Positions 26,584 to 36,500 of a stretch of 64,000 nucleotides of DNA are shown piece after piece; the first letter of the stretch is position 1, and each line of letters opens with the position of its first letter. The notes below the pieces were generated by a model, which ran no database searches, had not been told where the DNA came from, and worked only from the letters and a program-made list of their open reading frames with translations. The position numbers were made by a program, and so were the translations under genes. The DNA comes from CAKRJP01 sp963658085 (GTDB lineage Bacteria; Bacillota; Clostridia; Lachnospirales; Lachnospiraceae): positions 1 through 64,000 of the forward strand of contig CAVKOU010000002.1 in the NCBI GenBank assembly GCA_963658085.1. Reading direction: 5' to 3'.

Positions 26584-27345
26584 ATGAATATAGATATTAG
26601 CGGACCTAAAGTGTATTTTACCATTCCGCTTAACATTCCGATATTAGGAGATCTTCAGATTAGTGAGACTTTGGTAGTTAGCTGGATCGTCATGATTATT
26701 ATTACGGGATTGTGCATTTGGCTAACCAGAGACCTCAAAGTAGAGAACATTTCCAAGCGCCAGGCGGCAGCAGAAATGATCGTTGAGACCCTGAACAACT
26801 TTGTAATTGGTAACATGGGAGAGAGATTCCGTTACATGATACCTTTTGTTGGGGCGTTGTTCAGTACCAGTCTTGTATCTAATCTCATCAGCCTAACGGG
26901 GCTTAGGAGCCCCACAGCCGATTTGTCCACAGAGGCAGCATGGGCAGTTGTGGTATTTATTATGATTACACACCAGAAGCTTAAGACAAACGGCTTTGGC
27001 GGATACTTAAAGGGGTTTACAGAACCAATTTTTGTTATGACGCCATTTAATGTTCTCGGAGAAATTTCGACACCGGTTTCCATGGCTTGTCGACACTTCG
27101 GAAATATTTTCTCAGGAATCGTTATCAGTGGTCTGATTTATGGATCTTTGGCGGTTCTTAGTACGGCAGTTCTTGGATTGATTCCCGGAGCTGTGGGACA
27201 GCTGCTTTCACAGATTCCAATCTTTGACGTAGGTATTCCTGCTATTACAGGATTCTATTTTGATTGGTTCACATCGTGTATGCAGGCATTTATCTTCAGT
27301 ATGCTGACGATCATGTATATCGCACAGGAAGCTGGAGAAGAGTAA
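26584..27345 (+). CDS. atpB: ATP synthase F0 subunit a
   Basis: A 253-residue stator channel subunit. Multiple membrane helices are visible. The conserved segment VLGEISTPVSMACRHFGNIF carries the essential helix-5 region with the channel Arg (CRHFGN). The C-terminal QAFIFSMLTIMYI helix is typical. It forms the ion half-channels with the c-ring. GGAGGTGAG precedes the ATG. Confidence 0.96.
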   Translation: MNIDISGPKVYFTIPLNIPILGDLQISETLVVSWIVMIIITGLCIWLTRDLKVENISKRQAAAEMIVETLNNFVIGNMGERFRYMIPFVGALFSTSLVSNLISLTGLRSPTADLSTEAAWAVVVFIMITHQKLKTNGFGGYLKGFTEPIFVMTPFNVLGEISTPVSMACRHFGNIFSGIVISGLIYGSLAVLSTAVLGLIPGAVGQLLSQIPIFDVGIPAITGFYFDWFTSCMQAFIFSMLTIMYIAQEAGEE

Positions 27346-27392
27346 AAATTAAAAACAAAAATATCTTAAGTTTATTTTAGGAGGAATTTATT

Positions 27393-27671
27393 ATGGATTT
27401 TACAGTACTTGCTAAAGGTATTGCATTGATGGGTTGCGCAATTGGTGCCGGACTTGCACTGATCGCCGGTGTTGGACCTGGTATTGGTGAAGGTAACGCT
27501 GTTGCTAAGGCTCTTGAAGCTATCGGAAGACAGCCGGAGTGTAAAAGTGATGTAACTTCTACAATGCTTCTTGGTGTTGCTCTTGCAGAGACAACCGGTA
27601 TCTACGGTTTCGTAACAGGACTTCTTTTGATCTTCGTTGCACCTGGATTGTTCATGGGTTACTTGGGATAA
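27393..27671 (+). CDS. atpE: ATP synthase F0 subunit c (two-carboxylate motif)
   Basis: A 92-residue hairpin of two helices joined by the polar loop GRQPE. The ion-binding carboxylate is Glu66 in ALAETTGIYG. A second carboxylate, Glu33 in GPGIGEGNA, replaces the Gln of classic Na+ rings; Thr67, Thr68 and Tyr71 also match Na+-ligand positions. This Glu/Glu arrangement resembles the two-carboxylate motif described for the Fusobacterium nucleatum Na+ ring. Na+ coupling is therefore plausible but inferred. AGGAGG precedes the ATG. Confidence 0.96.
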   Translation: MDFTVLAKGIALMGCAIGAGLALIAGVGPGIGEGNAVAKALEAIGRQPECKSDVTSTMLLGVALAETTGIYGFVTGLLLIFVAPGLFMGYLG

Positions 27672-27717
27672 TCCCAGAGGATGAACAAACGCAAGAAGAA
27701 GGAGGTTGAACACGAAG

Positions 27718-28215
27718 ATGCAGGATTTAGTAACAATTATCCCGTGGACCTTTGTTGCGCAGATTTGTAACCTTTTTATTCAGCTATATTTGATTAAACG
27801 TTTCCTGCTAAAACCGATTAATGAGGTTTTGGAGAAGAGAAAAGCCATGGCAACAGCAGAAATCACCGAGGCTCAAAAAGCCAAAGACGAAGCCAATGCT
27901 ATTAAGGCGGAGTATGAGCAGAATATGGCAGATGCCAAGGAGAAAGCAAATGCTCTTATTACCAGCGCTCAGAAGAGTGCGGCTCTTCAGAGTGAAGAGG
28001 TGATTCAGGAAGCAAATCGCCAGGCTGCAGCCATCAAGGCTAAGGCAGAGAGTGACATTGCACAGGAGAAGAAGAAAGCTGTCAATGAACTCAAGGGCGA
28101 GATCGGCGGAATCGCTATGGAGATAGCTGGTAAGGTGATCGAGCGCGAAATCAGCGAGAAGGATCATGAGAAACTGATTGATGAATTTATTTCCAATGTG
28201 GGTGAGGCATCATGA
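27718..28215 (+). CDS. atpF: ATP synthase F0 subunit b
   Basis: A 165-residue stator protein: one N-terminal membrane helix (IIPWTFVAQICNLFIQLYLI) followed by a long charged amphipathic helix rich in Ala/Glu/Lys, the right-handed coiled coil that reaches F1. I chose ATG 27718 with GGAGG 12 nt upstream; an in-frame TTG at 27706 abuts the ribosome binding site. The stop overlaps the atpH start by 4 bp (ATGA). Confidence 0.93.
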   Translation: MQDLVTIIPWTFVAQICNLFIQLYLIKRFLLKPINEVLEKRKAMATAEITEAQKAKDEANAIKAEYEQNMADAKEKANALITSAQKSAALQSEEVIQEANRQAAAIKAKAESDIAQEKKKAVNELKGEIGGIAMEIAGKVIEREISEKDHEKLIDEFISNVGEAS

Positions 28216-28742
28216 CACAGACAGCTAAAGTATATGGTAGTGGATTATATGATTTAGCTATGGAAGAGGGCCTTGTGGAGCAGATCATGGAGCAGTTAAA
28301 GCAGGTCCGTGAATTATTCCGTGAAAACCCGGATTATATCAAGCTCTTAGGTGAGCCTTCCATTCCGAAGGCGGAGAGAGTAAAACTTATAGATACCGCA
28401 TTCGGTGCTAGTATCCAGCGCTACTTACTTAATTTTCTAAAATTATTGTGTGATCACAACATTATCAGGGAGTTTGCCGGATGTTGTGAGGAGTACACAA
28501 GACGTTATAACGTGGATCATAATATTACAGAAGCAGTGGTATACAGTGCCATTCCTCTCAGTGAGGTACAGGCAAATGGGCTGAAAGCCAGACTGGAAAA
28601 AATCAGCGGCAAGACTGTCCTACTGACTCAGAAAATCGATGCTTCCGTAGTAGCAGGACTCCGCGTGGAAATGGATGGAAAGCAGTTAGACGGAACCCTA
28701 AAAGGACGTATGAGCGGCCTTTCCAAGCAATTGAATAATTAA
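28212..28742 (+). CDS. atpH: ATP synthase F1 subunit delta
   Basis: A 176-residue stator subunit joining b to the top of F1. It shows the family N-terminal helical bundle (KVYGSGLYDLAMEEG) and C-terminal segment (VEMDGKQLDGTLKGRMSGLS). Translationally coupled to atpF. Followed by a 202-bp repeat-rich gap, unusual within an atp operon. Confidence 0.93.
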   Translation: MTQTAKVYGSGLYDLAMEEGLVEQIMEQLKQVRELFRENPDYIKLLGEPSIPKAERVKLIDTAFGASIQRYLLNFLKLLCDHNIIREFAGCCEEYTRRYNVDHNITEAVVYSAIPLSEVQANGLKARLEKISGKTVLLTQKIDASVVAGLRVEMDGKQLDGTLKGRMSGLSKQLNN

Positions 28743-28786
28743 CAATTAACAATCAACAATTAATAATTAACAATTTGCAATTTACA
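28738..28786 (+). repeat. AACAATTA-type short repeats after atpH
   Basis: AATTAACAATTAACAATCAACAA-like short units (AACAATTA and variants) are repeated about five times immediately after atpH, overlapping its stop codon. No hairpin terminator is evident. Confidence 0.75.
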
Positions 28787-28868
28787 GAGTAATGATTAAG
28801 AAAATTGTTCGTTGAGTTATTGATCAATTATTAAAGTAAATATGAAGTAAACTGTTAAAGTGTATCAT

Positions 28869-28912
28869 TAAAGCATACTATAAAAGCATATTATAAAAGC
28901 ATATTATAAAAG
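28869..28912 (+). repeat. 13-bp tandem repeats upstream of atpA
   Basis: TAAAAGCATATTA-type units are repeated about 3.5 times just upstream of the atpA leader. They are AT-rich and direct, not inverted, and could supply promoter-like TATA sequences. Confidence 0.8.
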
Positions 28913-28944
28913 AATGATTCTATATAAAGGATGGTATAGGAAAC

Positions 28945-30474
28945 ATGCAATTTAAACCAGAAGAAATATCCAAAGTCATCCGAAGCCAGATCAAATATTA
29001 TGACAATGCGATCCAGCAGAGCGAGACCGGTACAATCCTTTCCGTAGGTGACGGTATTGCAAGAGCCAGCGGACTTACAGCTTGTATGGCTGGAGAGCTT
29101 CTCGAATTTGAAGATGGAAGTTTCGGAATGGCACAGAATTTGGAAGAGAACATGGTATCCATCGTAGTCTTCGGTTCCGATGAGAATATCGGTGAAGGCC
29201 AGACAGTGAAACGTACCGGGAAGGTCGTATCTGTACCTGTTGGAGATGCCATGATCGGTCGTGTTGTAAATGCATTGGGTCAGCCCATCGACGGAGCAGG
29301 TCCGATTGAGACCAGTGAGTTTCGTGCAGTAGAAAGCCCGGCACCGGGTATCTGTGAGAGACAGCCCGTTACAGAGCCTTTACAGACCGGTATTAAAGCC
29401 ATCGACTCCATGATCCCTATCGGTCGTGGACAGCGTGAGTTAATTATCGGAGACCGCCAGACAGGTAAGACACAGATCGCCATTGATACGATCTTGAACC
29501 AGAAGGGCGGAGACGTTATTTGTATCTATGTTGCCATTGGACAGAAGCGTTCAACGGTTGCAACTTTGGTAGAGAAGCTTCAAAGAGCAGGTGCTATGGA
29601 CTACACAGTTGTGGTAGCAGCTACCGCATCGGATGCGGCACCGCTACAGTACATTGCACCATATACCGGATGCTCCATCGGTGAGTATTTTATGGCAAAT
29701 GGAAAGCATGCTCTGGTAATCTATGATGACCTTAGTAAGCATGCGGTGGCATATCGTGCACTTTCCCTGTTGATCAGAAGACCACCGGGACGTGAGGCAT
29801 ATCCGGGAGATGTATTCTATCTGCACTCAAGACTTCTTGAGAGAGCAGCGAAAATGGATGATGCTCACGGAGCAGGATCTCTTACCGCTCTTCCGATCAT
29901 CGAGACCCAGGCAGGAGATGTATCTGCATACATTCCTACCAACGTTATTTCTATTACAGACGGACAGATTTATCTGGAGACCGAGATGTTCCACTCAGGA
30001 ATTATGCCGGCGGTTAACCCGGGTATTTCCGTATCCCGTGTAGGTGGTAACGCGCAGGTGAAAGCTATGAAACAGGTATCCGGTAACTTGAAGCTTCTGT
30101 ATTCTCAGTACCGAGAGCTTCAGGGATTTGCCCAGTTTGGTTCTGATCTTGATGAGGATACCAAGGCACGTCTGGCACAGGGCGAGCGTATCGTAGAGAT
30201 TTTGAAGCAAAATCAGGAGTCTCCGGTTTCTGTAGAGAAGCAGGTGGCAATTATCTATGCTGCGACACACAATCTTTTGGCCAAGATCGCTACAAAAGAT
30301 GTGAAGGAGTATGAGTCAGGACTCTTCCGTTATCTGGATACAGATGCAGAGGGGGTTGAATTTGTTCAGCTGGTACGATCTACCGGAAAGCTGGAGAAAT
30401 CTACAGAAGAAAAATTGGTTGCTGTGTTAAATGCTTATACAGAGCAATTTATCAGTATGCAATCTGAGAAATAA
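28945..30474 (+). CDS. atpA: ATP synthase F1 subunit alpha
   Basis: A 509-residue nucleotide-binding, non-catalytic subunit. The Walker A motif GDRQTGKTQIA (about residues 169-179), the Walker B region HALVIYDDLSKHAVAYR and the ATP synthase signature PAVNPGISVSRVG are present. Full length. Start ATG 28945 with a modest ribosome binding site (AAAGGATGG). Confidence 0.98.
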   Translation: MQFKPEEISKVIRSQIKYYDNAIQQSETGTILSVGDGIARASGLTACMAGELLEFEDGSFGMAQNLEENMVSIVVFGSDENIGEGQTVKRTGKVVSVPVGDAMIGRVVNALGQPIDGAGPIETSEFRAVESPAPGICERQPVTEPLQTGIKAIDSMIPIGRGQRELIIGDRQTGKTQIAIDTILNQKGGDVICIYVAIGQKRSTVATLVEKLQRAGAMDYTVVVAATASDAAPLQYIAPYTGCSIGEYFMANGKHALVIYDDLSKHAVAYRALSLLIRRPPGREAYPGDVFYLHSRLLERAAKMDDAHGAGSLTALPIIETQAGDVSAYIPTNVISITDGQIYLETEMFHSGIMPAVNPGISVSRVGGNAQVKAMKQVSGNLKLLYSQYRELQGFAQFGSDLDEDTKARLAQGERIVEILKQNQESPVSVEKQVAIIYAATHNLLAKIATKDVKEYESGLFRYLDTDAEGVEFVQLVRSTGKLEKSTEEKLVAVLNAYTEQFISMQSEK

Positions 30475-30492
30475 ATATAAAGGAGGAAGCAT

Positions 30493-31356
30493 ATGGCTGC
30501 AGATATGAAAAGCATTAAGCTGCGCATTAAAAGTGTGCAGGGTACCATGCAGATCACCAAGGCAATGGAACTTGTAGCATCCTCCAAGCTGCGTAAAGCC
30601 AAAGAGAAAGCGGAAAATTGCAAACCTTACTTCGAGGTATTGCATGAGACTTTGCAGGATATTGCAGAAGGCTATGTAGGCTTTAGCTCAGTATATGTTA
30701 AGAAACCAGTCAATGATAAATGCTGTTATGTAATGATTGCCGGAGACAGAGGTATGGCAGGTGGCTATAATTCCAACCTGTTTAAATGCTTCGAGGCGGA
30801 TGCAGAAGGGAAAGAGGTCGTAGCTCTTCCTATCGGCAAGAAGGCGGTGGAGTACTGCCTTCGAAAGAATATAGAAGTGTTAACAGAAGAATTTGCAGAG
30901 GTGGCGGATATTTCCGTGGCAGATTGCTTTAGCATCGCAAATCTTTTGTGTACAGAATTCAAGGCAGGAAGATTCGGGCATATTGAACTTTGCTATACCA
31001 AGTTTATCTCTATGCTCTCTCAGATTCCTGAGTCATTTCCGATCCTGCCTCTGCCGGATCTTGCAGAAGCGAACCTGGACGGGGAGAAGCAGAAAAAGAT
31101 CGAGCAGACCCTGTATGATCCAAATCCGGAGGAAGTATTTGAGTGCATTGTTCCGGAATATTTGGCAGGTCTCATTTATTCCGGTATCTGTGAAAGTGTG
31201 GCAAGTGAGCTGGCGGCAAGACGTACAGCCATGGACTCTGCCACAAAGAATGCAGGGGATATGATTGAGCAGCTGAATCTTTACTATAACAGAGCTCGTC
31301 AGGCTGGTATTACACAGGAGATTACGGAGATCGTGGGAGGCGCAGAAGGCGTCTAG
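30493..31356 (+). CDS. atpG: ATP synthase F1 subunit gamma
   Basis: A 287-residue central shaft. The N-terminal SIKLRIKSVQGTMQITKAME helix and C-terminal AMDSATKNAGDMIEQLNLYY/RQAGITQEITEIVGGAEG helix are the conserved coiled-coil ends that rotate inside alpha3beta3. AAAGGAGG precedes the ATG. Confidence 0.97.
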   Translation: MAADMKSIKLRIKSVQGTMQITKAMELVASSKLRKAKEKAENCKPYFEVLHETLQDIAEGYVGFSSVYVKKPVNDKCCYVMIAGDRGMAGGYNSNLFKCFEADAEGKEVVALPIGKKAVEYCLRKNIEVLTEEFAEVADISVADCFSIANLLCTEFKAGRFGHIELCYTKFISMLSQIPESFPILPLPDLAEANLDGEKQKKIEQTLYDPNPEEVFECIVPEYLAGLIYSGICESVASELAARRTAMDSATKNAGDMIEQLNLYYNRARQAGITQEITEIVGGAEGV

Positions 31357-31391
31357 CGATCGATTACCTTGAAGAATGAAGGAGATTCGAA

Positions 31392-32783
31392 ATGAGTGAA
31401 AAACACATTGGCGAGGTGGTACAGGTCATCGGTCCGGTATTGGACATTCGCTTTGCCCACGATGAACTGCCTGCACTACAAAATGCCATTGAGATTGAAT
31501 TAAATGGTGCAAAGCTCATTGCGGAGGTTGCTCAACAGGTAGGAGACAATGTGGTGCGTTGCATTGCAATGAATTCTACCGATGGATTGACCAGAGGAAC
31601 CAAAGCAGTGGACACCGGCGATTCCATCGCCGTGCCGGTAGGAGAGGCTTGCCTGGGACGTGTATTTAACCTCTTAGGACAGCCGATCGATAACAAGCCG
31701 GAACCGGAGACTACAGAGCGTTGGAGCATCCATCGTCCGGCACCGTCATACGAAGAACAAAATCCTGCCACAGAGATTTTCGAGACAGGTATCAAGGTCG
31801 TTGACCTGATCTGCCCTTATGCAAAGGGTGGAAAGATCGGTTTGTTCGGAGGTGCCGGTGTAGGTAAGACGGTACTGATTCAGGAGCTTATTAATAATGT
31901 AGCAACTGCCCACGGTGGACTTTCTGTATTTACCGGAGTTGGAGAGCGTACCCGTGAGGGTAATGACTTGTACGGAGAAATGCAGGAGAGTGGAGTTATC
32001 GACAAGACTGTCATGGTTTACGGTCAGATGAACGAACCGCCCGGAGCTCGTATGAGAGTTGCACTTTCCGGTCTTACCATGGCGGAATATTTCCGTGATG
32101 AGAAGAACCAGGATGTGCTTCTTTTCATCGACAACATTTTCCGATTCACACAGGCTGGTTCTGAGGTATCAGCGCTGCTTGGACGTATGCCATCAGCGGT
32201 AGGATATCAGCCTACTTTGGCAACAGAGATGGGTGCTCTTCAGGAGCGTATCACATCTACAAGAAAGGGTTCCATCACTTCGGTTCAGGCTGTATATGTA
32301 CCGGCGGATGATCTTACAGACCCGGCACCTGCAACAACATTTACCCACTTGGACGCTACTACCGTATTGTCCCGTGATATTGCAAGCCAGGGTATCTATC
32401 CGGCGGTAGATCCGTTGGAATCTACCAGCCGTATCTTGTCACCGGAGGTAGTTGGACAGGACCATTATGACGTAGCAAAGAGAGTACAGCAGGTACTTCA
32501 GCGTTATAAAGAATTACAGGATATCATTGCCATCATGGGTATGGACGAGCTGTCAGAGGAAGACAAGTTGTCGGTAAGCCGTGCTCGTAAGATTCAGAGA
32601 TTCCTGTCTCAGAGCTTCCACGTAGCAGAGCAGTTTACCGGAAATCCGGGACAATATGTACCATTAAAAGAAACTATTCGCGGATTTAAAATGATCTTAG
32701 ATGGAGAATGTGATGAACTTCCGGAGGGAGCCTTCCTCTACGCGGCAACCATCGATGATGTATTTGAAAAGGCGAAGAAATAG
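31392..32783 (+). CDS. atpD: ATP synthase F1 subunit beta
   Basis: A 463-residue catalytic subunit. Walker A GGAGVGKTVLIQEL (about residues 153-166), the catalytic Glu in GVGERTREGNDLY, Walker B DVLLFIDNIFRF and the signature PAVDPLESTSRIL are all present. Full length, ribosome binding site AAGGAGATT. Confidence 0.98.
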   Translation: MSEKHIGEVVQVIGPVLDIRFAHDELPALQNAIEIELNGAKLIAEVAQQVGDNVVRCIAMNSTDGLTRGTKAVDTGDSIAVPVGEACLGRVFNLLGQPIDNKPEPETTERWSIHRPAPSYEEQNPATEIFETGIKVVDLICPYAKGGKIGLFGGAGVGKTVLIQELINNVATAHGGLSVFTGVGERTREGNDLYGEMQESGVIDKTVMVYGQMNEPPGARMRVALSGLTMAEYFRDEKNQDVLLFIDNIFRFTQAGSEVSALLGRMPSAVGYQPTLATEMGALQERITSTRKGSITSVQAVYVPADDLTDPAPATTFTHLDATTVLSRDIASQGIYPAVDPLESTSRILSPEVVGQDHYDVAKRVQQVLQRYKELQDIIAIMGMDELSEEDKLSVSRARKIQRFLSQSFHVAEQFTGNPGQYVPLKETIRGFKMILDGECDELPEGAFLYAATIDDVFEKAKK

Positions 32784-32798
32784 TAAAGGAGGATGTCT

Positions 32799-33197
32799 AT
32801 GAAGACCTTCCCATTACAAATAGGTACTCCCGACGGATTGCTCTTTAAGGGAGATGTGGTTCGCGTAGTGGTAAGAACCATTACCGGAGATCGGGCAATC
32901 CTTGCGGATCATATGGACTTTTGTACCGGCATCGGTATGGGAGAAGCTCATGTCGTTCTAGAGGATGGAACGGTGCGAAGAGCAGCTTGCATCGGCGGAA
33001 TGCTCACCATGGTAGATGGCAAATGCCGGGTTCTTGCAACCACCTGGGAGTGGAGCGAGGATATTGATAAAGACCGGGCAAAGAATGCCAAGGAACGGGC
33101 GGAAGAGACCTTGAACAAAACAGGGCTGTCAGACCGAGAGTACAAAGTGGCTAAGGCAAAATTAAATCGAGCATTGGTACGTATGAGTATCGATTAG
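32799..33197 (+). CDS. atpC: ATP synthase F1 subunit epsilon
   Basis: A 132-residue protein: N-terminal beta-sandwich (FPLQIGTPDGLLFKGDVVRV, GDRAILADHMDF) and C-terminal helical hairpin (about residues 90-132) that can inhibit rotation. I chose ATG 32799 because AAAGGAGG is 6 nt away; ATG 32793 abuts that site. Last gene of the operon; a terminator lies ~90 bp downstream. Confidence 0.93.
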   Translation: MKTFPLQIGTPDGLLFKGDVVRVVVRTITGDRAILADHMDFCTGIGMGEAHVVLEDGTVRRAACIGGMLTMVDGKCRVLATTWEWSEDIDKDRAKNAKERAEETLNKTGLSDREYKVAKAKLNRALVRMSID

Positions 33198-33284
33198 AGT
33201 AAATTAGAAATGTTAAATATTCCTGAAGAGGAGCGAGGCGTTTTGCAGGAGCGTCTGGATACAAATAAATAATATCATTTAGTG

Positions 33285-33338
33285 AACCGCATGTGTGGGG
33301 AGCGTTTGGCTCTCTGCCATGCGGTATTTGATTTTTAT
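33285..33338 (+). terminator. Terminator of the atp operon
   Basis: ACCGCATG and CATGCGGT form a stem around an extended loop with its own GAG-rich/CTC pairing, followed by TTTGATTTTT. Confidence 0.8.
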
Positions 33339-33414
33339 AATTATGGCGGGTTAGTTCGTTAGCTTTGAGGTGGCCTTGGCTCGTATAAAGTTAAAGAGAA
33401 AATTCTCTTCTGTA

Positions 33415-33442
33415 TGGACAAAAAAGACTGACTGAGTATAAT
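33415..33442 (+). promoter_or_regulatory. Promoter of the large surface-protein gene
   Basis: TGGACA (33415-33420) and a perfect TATAAT (33437-33442), 16-bp spacing, 75 bp before the ATG. The rest of 33198-33516 holds only the atp terminator. Confidence 0.6.
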
Positions 33443-33516
33443 GAAGATAGAAAAGTGGGTTTTTAGATCATAAAAGAAACTAAAGATAAATATACGAATG
33501 AAAAAGGAGTGGCGGT

Positions 33517-36500
33517 ATGAAGAAAAGGGCATTAAAGAGAAAACGAATTCGGTTGCTTTTGAGCTGCATATTGGTGATGGGTCTTGCTATAGGCGCGGGA
33601 TATGGGCTGAAGGTGCGAGCGTCGGATAATCAAACGGTTAAGAAGGATACGACCAATACGGGACTTGGAACCTCTGATATGTCGGTGACATGGGATGATA
33701 ATGAGTATTTGAAAAAAAAATATAAGGGAAACAATAGACCAAATCAGCATTTTTTTAGAAGTTATGTATATTTGGGTAAAGAAACACCTATAAAATTCCA
33801 AGTGATAAACAGTGTCTGGGCGACGGATGATGATTTGGAAACTAATTTGCAGGTAAAAAATGCACTTTTGCTTGACTGCATGAGTGTGCTTGGTACATCT
33901 GTTTATGAGAATCAAGGTACTACGGTAATAGATAAGTTAAATGGCTCTCATTTTTATACAAATTCTTTGACAGATACGGAAAAGAATGCGATTTTGAAAC
34001 GAACGATTAGTGGAACAAATAAGACTGAAACGATTTCTCTTCCATGGGATTGGCTTATGTCGATTAGAGATAATGAACTAATCAAAGCTCTTGCGCAAAA
34101 AGATGAAGCGTATTGGATTCGTGGATATGAGTATTATGGTGATGGAAAAATAAAAGGAGAAAAAAATCCTATAGGATATGTGGATACAGATGGGAGTTAT
34201 AAGAGCGTGTCCGATGCTGCGTTGAAAACAACTAAAAGCGGGATCTCGCCATCCTTCCTTTTGGATAAAAGTAAAATCCTTTTTTCTACTTACGTAGAAG
34301 CGGATATACATGAAAAAGGAAAAGAAGAAAAACAACTTAAGGTGAACAACAATGAATACTGGTTGTATACAAACGGCTCCTATAAGCTCACTCTGATCGA
34401 TGATAAATTAGAGGCTAAAGTTGCTGACGGTAAAAGCGTTACTATGGATAGTGATAATACAATTTCCGTCCCATATACAATTACCGACAATACCGGTGAT
34501 TCAAGAGATGATGTTGTATCTTTGCTGGTGACAAATGGCGAGAGGGATAAAGCGGGAAGCTCCATTGTATCTTATCAATATCAAAGTGTAGAAACAACTT
34601 CAGGAACAGCAAATTTTACATGGGATCAGAATTGGAATGATAACTATTATAACGGAACTTATCATGCCTATTTAATTGCTGAGAAGCAGAGTAACGATTA
34701 CAGTACAGATGCTGCTTCAAAACCTGTTGAATTAACAATTACAAAAAAACTTTCTTCTGTAGATGTGACTTTCTATGCTCCTATGAGGGACAGTACGAAC
34801 TGGAAGAGCTACGCAGATAGCATGACAATAGGAAATTTGCTTGATAACAGTGATTACAAGAAATTTGAAATAACAGGGTTTAATGGAAAATCTATCTCGG
34901 AGTTGGGATCAGATGACGAGCTTAAAAACCTTTTGAAGTTCGACGGTTTCTATTGTAAAGACTTAAGCCAAAAAGCAGATTTTAACACAAAATATACCAT
35001 GGCTTTGGGCTTGAAAATAGACAATGATACTATGGATAAAAAAGTAAACAAATATAGTTTTGCTGATAAGGTTACCATTAATCTGAAGATTGTTACCAGT
35101 GATGATCAGACAGAGTCTAAGGTAGAGCCAATAGTTGTTAATGTTAAGAACGATGGTACGGTTACGGTTTATGACGATACGAAAGAGGTAAAACAGAATA
35201 ACACCACTGATAAGATTTATTTCAATTTTGACTTTAAAACAAGAAAGGCGAAGATTCTTTCGATTGTCTCGCCTTTGCAGTCAGATTCTCCAAAAGAGGT
35301 GGCTTATGCATCCAAATTTGACGGTATTGCAAAACAGTTAGATTCCGAAGCAACGGTAGTGGTAGAAAGCATTACGGGTGACCCGTCAAGTGAATCCGGA
35401 TCGGAAGAAGGTAGCACGAAATATATATATAAAGAAACAGAAGTTAAGGTTCCTGTAACTTGGGGTGGCACTAACAATGATGAATTTGAACAAGGCAGTT
35501 ACGAATTCGTAGCCTGGGGAGATCTTGCATCACCAAAGGGTAAAGATTATGATATAAATAAACAGAATGCTTATGTATCTGTAAAAATGGGAGAAAAACA
35601 GACCCTTAGTGCTCCGGTATTCTTCTTAAATGATAACAAAGATGTGATAGATTCATCAACGGATGCTCCCGGAGAGAGTGCTAATATTAAGTTGAAAGTC
35701 TGGAATGGAGAGAAGGAAGATACAGAGGCTTCTATATACTATACGTTAGATGGTGATGATCCGACTACTGAGTCAGAAAAATATGATCCTAAGACAGGTA
35801 TTGAACTTTCAGAGGGGACTTATGAAAAATTACAGAGCGATGATGAAGTGACAATTACTTTAAAAGCTATGGCGATTAGAGATGATTGGAATGACAGTGG
35901 TGTTTCTACAGTTACCATTACTTTCACGAAGAAATATGAGGTAACAGCGACAGATGCCACCATAAAGGATCGGACAGAGGAGACACCGGTAGAAGGTCAG
36001 GATGAGAATACTCACATCTATAAAATCAGGCTCGGAACAACCATTACTTTGGATCCGGTTGATAAAGGAAGCGAAGGCAAAGTATTTTCACGTTGGAATA
36101 TTGGTGGAGTTAAACAGAGCTTAAAAGATAATCAGTATACAACTGATAGCAAGGATGCAGATAAAGGTACAAGTACTATTAAAATTAAATCAGTGTATAA
36201 GGCACTGGATGCACCTACAATTACGACAGGACCAGAGGATAAAACAGTAATTGATGCAAAAGAAGGAGAGACCGCTACATTTTCAGTAAATGTAACGTCT
36301 CCTTCGGAAGAATATCAAGATAGTCTTTCTTATCAATGGCAGAAGAAAAAAGTGGGAGATGCAGACTTTGTGGATCTTAAAGATTCGGAAGGGACTGTTA
36401 CACCGGACGAAGATAACTGCGGATCTACTTTAAAGATTGAGAATATCGACTATTCTCAGAATGGAGATCAATATCGATGTGTTGTAACCTACACTGAGAT

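Noticed and set aside
28869..28912. 13-bp AT-rich repeats considered as replication-origin iterons
   Set aside because: They lie in the middle of the atp operon, with no initiator gene or DnaA-box cluster.
33209..33271. A 20-codon frame after atpC (MLNIPEEERGVLQ...)
   Set aside because: Only a weak upstream sequence instead of an SD, very short, and directly before the operon terminator. I could not support it as a gene.
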